9,119 nt of DNA from Anaerolineae bacterium. GTDB lineage: Bacteria; Chloroflexota; Anaerolineae; J102. This document shows, one piece after another, positions 6,382 to 9,119 of the stretch. Position numbers and translations under genes: made by a program. The notes under the pieces are model-generated. The model saw only the letters and a list, made by a program, of their open reading frames with translations. It had not been told where the DNA came from and ran no database searches. Within the stretch, counting starts at the first letter, position 1; each line of letters starts with the position of its first letter. The DNA is taken from assembly GCA_027036755.1 (NCBI GenBank), contig JALWDV010000597.1:1-9119 (forward strand), given 5' to 3'.

Positions 6382-7355
6382 TGGTCGCCGATTTCGTCCA
6401 GATCGTAATCAACGGGCAGATCCAGCCAACTGTGGAGGTTGGATTGGGAATCGATGCGCACGCCATCCCACGATGAGACATTTCCGATGCGCGCATCAAG
6501 CCAGGCGCCATACCATTGGGCGTATGTGCGCTCCGGCTCCGGCGTCGAGGGATTGAGCGAAGCGGCGCATTGCATCTGAACCGGTACGTCCGTTGGAGTG
6601 GGGCCCACATAAACATTGGCTAGGGGAAAACTATCCCAGTGAGCCACACTCCCGGGATTTGCTTCCTGTTCTGCGACGTGTAATGCCCAGGGAACCGTCG
6701 TGGCCGTTGCACCCCGATAATCCTTTGGCGGGATGGCCGGCGTAGCGGGCGGAATGGCATATGCTTTATCGCATTGGTCGATTTCCTCGGCCTGCATCTG
6801 GTTGAATGCCGTCACATATTGATCGCTGAAATTCCAGGTTTGAATGAAGGCAAGTTGAAAATGAGGAATGGCGACTTCCCTTTCTCTATTGATGGCCTCA
6901 GCTTCATCCTCAAGCCAATCCACCAGCCTGGGATCATCGGCGTCACACCCATCGCCGTCGGCGTCGATGCGGGTAGCGTTGTTCCCGGCCGTGGGATCGT
7001 CGAGCTTTTCCAGGCCGTATTGCGCCCGCAGTTCAACCACGTTAGCATAACGCCCTGCATTCAAGAACGCGTCTCTATCACCACCAACAATGCATTGGCG
7101 GTTGTCGCTGGTAATAAGACAGCCGTTGCATGGACCATGATAAAACACATACACCCGCGGAAAGGGAATCTCATCCAGGAATTGATCCAACCGCGCAAAG
7201 GGGGTGGCCGAAGGGGTGACGTCCTGGATATTGGGAAGGGATGCCCGTTCCTTTTCTGGTTCGGGCGAAGCTCCAAATGTGGTGGTGATCGTCAGGATCA
7301 CCGCAACGAGCAGCAAGACAAGCGCCATCAACGGCGATGTTCGGTGCCTGGGCAT
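6198..7355 (-). CDS. secreted protein of unknown function, frameshifted before its DNRLRE-like C-terminus
   Basis: The ATG is preceded by a near-perfect GGAGGT six bases upstream. Residues 1-29 form a signal peptide (basic start, then a hydrophobic stretch of about 20 residues). The region after it is not recognised: it contains VYVFYHGPCNGC with a CxxC at 76-79 and Cys88, faintly thioredoxin-like, then the acidic DADGDGCDADD at 131-141, which resembles a dockerin or thrombospondin type-3 calcium loop. From about residue 280 (GAWLDARIGN...SWDGVRID) it resembles a DNRLRE surface domain. Near residue 324 the reading frame shifts: the last 60 or so residues of this open frame are Arg/Gly-rich nonsense, while the sensible continuation is in another frame. 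It lies 59 bp behind the LVIVD gene, with no terminator seen between them, so co-transcription is likely. Confidence 0.75.
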   Translation of the reverse strand: MPRHRTSPLMALVLLLVAVILTITTTFGASPEPEKERASLPNIQDVTPSATPFARLDQFLDEIPFPRVYVFYHGPCNGCLITSDNRQCIVGGDRDAFLNAGRYANVVELRAQYGLEKLDDPTAGNNATRIDADGDGCDADDPRLVDWLEDEAEAINREREVAIPHFQLAFIQTWNFSDQYVTAFNQMQAEEIDQCDKAYAIPPATPAIPPKDYRGATATTVPWALHVAEQEANPGSVAHWDSFPLANVYVGPTPTDVPVQMQCAASLNPSTPEPERTYAQWYGAWLDARIGNVSSWDGVRIDSQSNLHSWLDLPVDYDLDEIGDQKTDGRNHLGQLPDLPILERHGREGRGRPGSSRLCLAGELSGCGQLAQFRRHQNCSRHARR

Positions 7356-7414
7356 GTCGAAACCTCCATCATATTCGATTGGAGCGATAGCCTGGTCTCA
7401 TTCGCGTCAGGGGG

Positions 7415-8521
7415 TTAGTTTGCTCTCCGACTAAAGAGAGGCAGCCAGACGAGGGAGGGCGGATGAGGCTGGGCCTGGGCCTCGCAAAGGATGCGCAGAC
7501 CGTATGCACCTTCTGGCAAAAAGATGCAATTCTTCTCTGCGGAAAAAGCAATCGAAAATTTAGGATGAACGTCACCATGTTCCAAGACAAGTTGGGGGCG
7601 GTTTTGATCCTGAATGTCCACTGTAAGCAGCGTGTCATAACCCGCTGTATAAACTTTGTCCACTCCCAGAGCCATAGCATTGGCCACGTCTGGTAAGGAG
7701 ATGACGCTCATCAATACTGGATGTGCAGGCGTGGTTATATTTCTGACTGCAAAGTCATAGGATAACGAGCCCAAGTACAAACGATTTTCCCGAACCGCTA
7801 AAGAGGTCATAGCAGTCAGTATGTCTGTATTGGAATAGACGATGGCGGGAGTCACGGGGTCAGTGACATCAATAAACGCCAGAGAGTATTTCGCTCCTGT
7901 GTATGTGTCACCAGCCATATACGCATACGTATGCCCATCATGGGAGTTGAGAGCCACATCGACATCATAGAGGACCCAATCACAGGGATTGTCCGTGGTG
8001 TACACCACCTGGGGCGAGGAGGGAGCACGGAGGTCGAAGATGCTGAAACCACAATCCCCCACCACATACAGATAGCCGTCGAAGTATTTCATGGCCCTGA
8101 TGGTGGAGGGCGGGGCGTCGTAATCCGTCATGGGCGAAATCCAAACCGGGTCATGAGGATTGGTGACGTCCAATACGCCAATGCTCGTATTGTCAGAAAC
8201 AACCAACGTCTGCTCATCTAGAAAATCAATGAACTCAATGCCAAGTGTTCTGACATGCCCCAGGGTGACTGGCCGCAGCGGGTTCGTGATATCCAGAATG
8301 ACGAGTCCGTTTTCTATGTTTTCGATACCCACGTACGCATAATCGCCCTGGACGGCCACGGAGAGGACGTCGCTGTCGAAGGTGATGTTCGTCTCGGGAA
8401 TGGGAGGCGCGGCCGCGGGCCCGACGCCCGGCCCGCCCGCCGCGGCCAGCCCGGCCAGGAGGAGGGCCAGCAGCGCGGCCAAAAGCAGGGAAGGGAGGAA
8501 ACGGAGATGCGCGCGGTTCAT
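7415..8521 (-). CDS. secreted LVIVD-repeat beta-propeller protein
   Basis: A 368-residue protein with an N-terminal signal sequence (basic residues, a Leu/Ala-rich core to about 25, Ala-rich cleavage region). Six LVIVD-type repeats with a D(I/V)T(N/D)P-like core are visible: GLVILDITNPLRP (72-84), IGVLDVTNPHDP (114-125), FSIFDLRAPSSP (159-170), LAFIDVTDPVTP (214-225), FAVRNITTPAHP (257-268) and LLTVDIQDQNRP (298-309). A degenerate YGLRIL (340-345) may complete a seven-bladed propeller. Spacing of 41-55 residues suits one blade each. Such proteins are exported and presumed to bind ligands at the cell surface; no enzymatic motif is seen. The tail VWLPLFSRR is discussed among the findings. The start has AAGGAG six bases upstream. 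Confidence 0.88.
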   Translation of the reverse strand: MNRAHLRFLPSLLLAALLALLLAGLAAAGGPGVGPAAAPPIPETNITFDSDVLSVAVQGDYAYVGIENIENGLVILDITNPLRPVTLGHVRTLGIEFIDFLDEQTLVVSDNTSIGVLDVTNPHDPVWISPMTDYDAPPSTIRAMKYFDGYLYVVGDCGFSIFDLRAPSSPQVVYTTDNPCDWVLYDVDVALNSHDGHTYAYMAGDTYTGAKYSLAFIDVTDPVTPAIVYSNTDILTAMTSLAVRENRLYLGSLSYDFAVRNITTPAHPVLMSVISLPDVANAMALGVDKVYTAGYDTLLTVDIQDQNRPQLVLEHGDVHPKFSIAFSAEKNCIFLPEGAYGLRILCEAQAQPHPPSLVWLPLFSRRAN

Positions 8522-8766
8522 GGGAAGCTCCTTTGTTGGAAGTAATCAGTTATCAGTCATCAGTGGACAGTGAGCAACGGGGAGTGTTCGGGGGGAGGTG
8601 GGGGAGTGGTCAGTGTTCAGTTTTCAGTGTTCAGGGTGGGGGCGCTGGGCATCTGACCTTCTGACTTCCGTGGCTCTGACCTCTGACCTTCTGTCCCTCT
8701 GGCTTTCTGGCCTTCTGGCCTTCTGGCCTTCTGGCTTCTGCGGCTCTGACCTCTGGCCCTCCGGCC
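8522..8766. repeat. short-period tandem repeats between the two propeller genes
   Basis: Three kinds of repeat are packed here. Four 7-bp units of the ATCAGTT type lie at 8545-8572. TCAGTGTTCAG is repeated directly at 8610-8620 and 8624-8634. A degenerate 8-9 bp tract of TTCTGACC/TTCTGGCC lies at about 8652-8762, including three perfect TTCTGGCC copies at 8705-8728. The strong purine/pyrimidine bias yields open frames on both strands that I regard as artefacts. No clear promoter for the downstream propeller gene was found apart from its ribosome binding site. Confidence 0.75.
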
Positions 8767-9119
8767 TCATTCTGGCGCGTAGACCAGCAGGCCCGCGTCG
8801 CCGGCGGCCAGGAAGATAAACCCCCGGCTCACGGTCAGGTCCAGGGCTTCGCCCGGCGTGGCGGCCTCGCCCTGGCTCACAACCTGCCCCGGACGCGAGA
8901 TGTCCAGCACGTGGATGCGGCTGGGAAAGCGCCGCCCCCACAGCAAAGGATCCCCGTGGGGCAGGCTTTCCGTCACCAGCAATTGGCTGCCGTTGACGGC
9001 CAGCCCCTGCACCCGCAGCACGCCATCATAACGGAAGCGGGCCTGGAACGTGGGCGGCAAATCGGCCGCGGTTTCCACCACGCCCTGACCGGGCAGGGCC
9101 ACCCATGCCCCGCGAGAGG
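8767..9119 (-). CDS. LVIVD-like beta-propeller protein, C-terminal fragment
   Basis: The last 116 residues of a gene that enters from the right edge. The frame is open through the edge, so the GTG at 9102 is unlikely to be the true start. It ends with IHVLDISRPGQVVSQG, a typical LVIVD repeat, followed by FIFLAAGDAGLLVYAPE, an end-of-blade strand. It lacks the Trp-Leu-Pro-Leu tail of its neighbour. It lies upstream of, and on the same strand as, the other propeller gene. The two may derive from duplication or form one surface-protein cluster. Confidence 0.75.
   Translation of the reverse strand, partial: SRGAWVALPGQGVVETAADLPPTFQARFRYDGVLRVQGLAVNGSQLLVTESLPHGDPLLWGRRFPSRIHVLDISRPGQVVSQGEAATPGEALDLTVSRGFIFLAAGDAGLLVYAPE

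Noticed and set aside
5900..6556. Plus-strand open frame of 218 codons
   Set aside because: It spans an intergenic hairpin region and the antisense of the secreted-protein gene, with no domain or ribosome binding site.
6774..7418. Plus-strand open frame of 214 codons
   Set aside because: It is the antisense of the secreted-protein gene, which has a signal peptide and strong ribosome binding site on the other strand.
8545..8762. CRISPR array
   Set aside because: The repeat units are 7-11 bp with no spacers of constant length and no cas genes nearby.
8598..8941. Open frames over the short tandem repeats on both strands
   Set aside because: Their low-complexity translations come from the repeat period, and the frames overlap the end of the propeller fragment.

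Overview
The window looks like a piece of a moderately GC-rich bacterial chromosome, probably Chloroflexota (Anaerolineae-like). This is inferred from a compact Thermoplasma-type nicotinate phosphoribosyltransferase, secreted LVIVD beta-propeller proteins (one ending in a Trp-Leu-Pro-Leu tail), an orphan ParA, and many GC-rich hairpin repeats between genes. No rRNA, tRNA or marker gene is present, so the taxonomy is tentative.

Left part (1-4519): a long minus-strand gene encodes a fused FAD-binding / iron-sulfur D-2-hydroxyacid dehydrogenase of the GlcD-GlcF/YdiJ type, cut by the left edge. Divergent from it is a two-gene plus-strand operon, pncA-pncB, which deamidates nicotinamide and attaches the nicotinate to PRPP (Preiss-Handler NAD salvage). 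The two reading frames overlap by 14 bases. The operon has a strong sigma70-type promoter overlaid by two palindromic, operator-like sites, and a leader hairpin.

Middle (4520-6076): this region is mostly non-coding structure around one gene. Just after pncB lies a 153-bp miniature inverted-repeat element with GTAA-beginning ends and a perfect 8-bp target duplication, resembling an IS66-mobilised MITE. A chain of REP-like hairpins and a strong bidirectional terminator follow. The minus-strand gene is a ParA/Soj ATPase without a visible parB, with an extended -10 promoter and an inverted-repeat site near its predicted start of transcription. Upstream of it lie more hairpins, one being the terminator of the next gene.

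Right part (6077-9119): three minus-strand genes for exported proteins. These are a C-terminal fragment of a beta-propeller protein at the right edge, a complete LVIVD-repeat propeller, and 59 bp further on a secreted protein with an unfamiliar N-terminal region and a DNRLRE-like C-terminal domain that is broken by a frameshift. The two propeller genes are separated by short-period tandem repeats. No complete novel system is evident. The most interesting items are the MITE, the operator arrangement at pncAB, and the frameshifted secreted protein.
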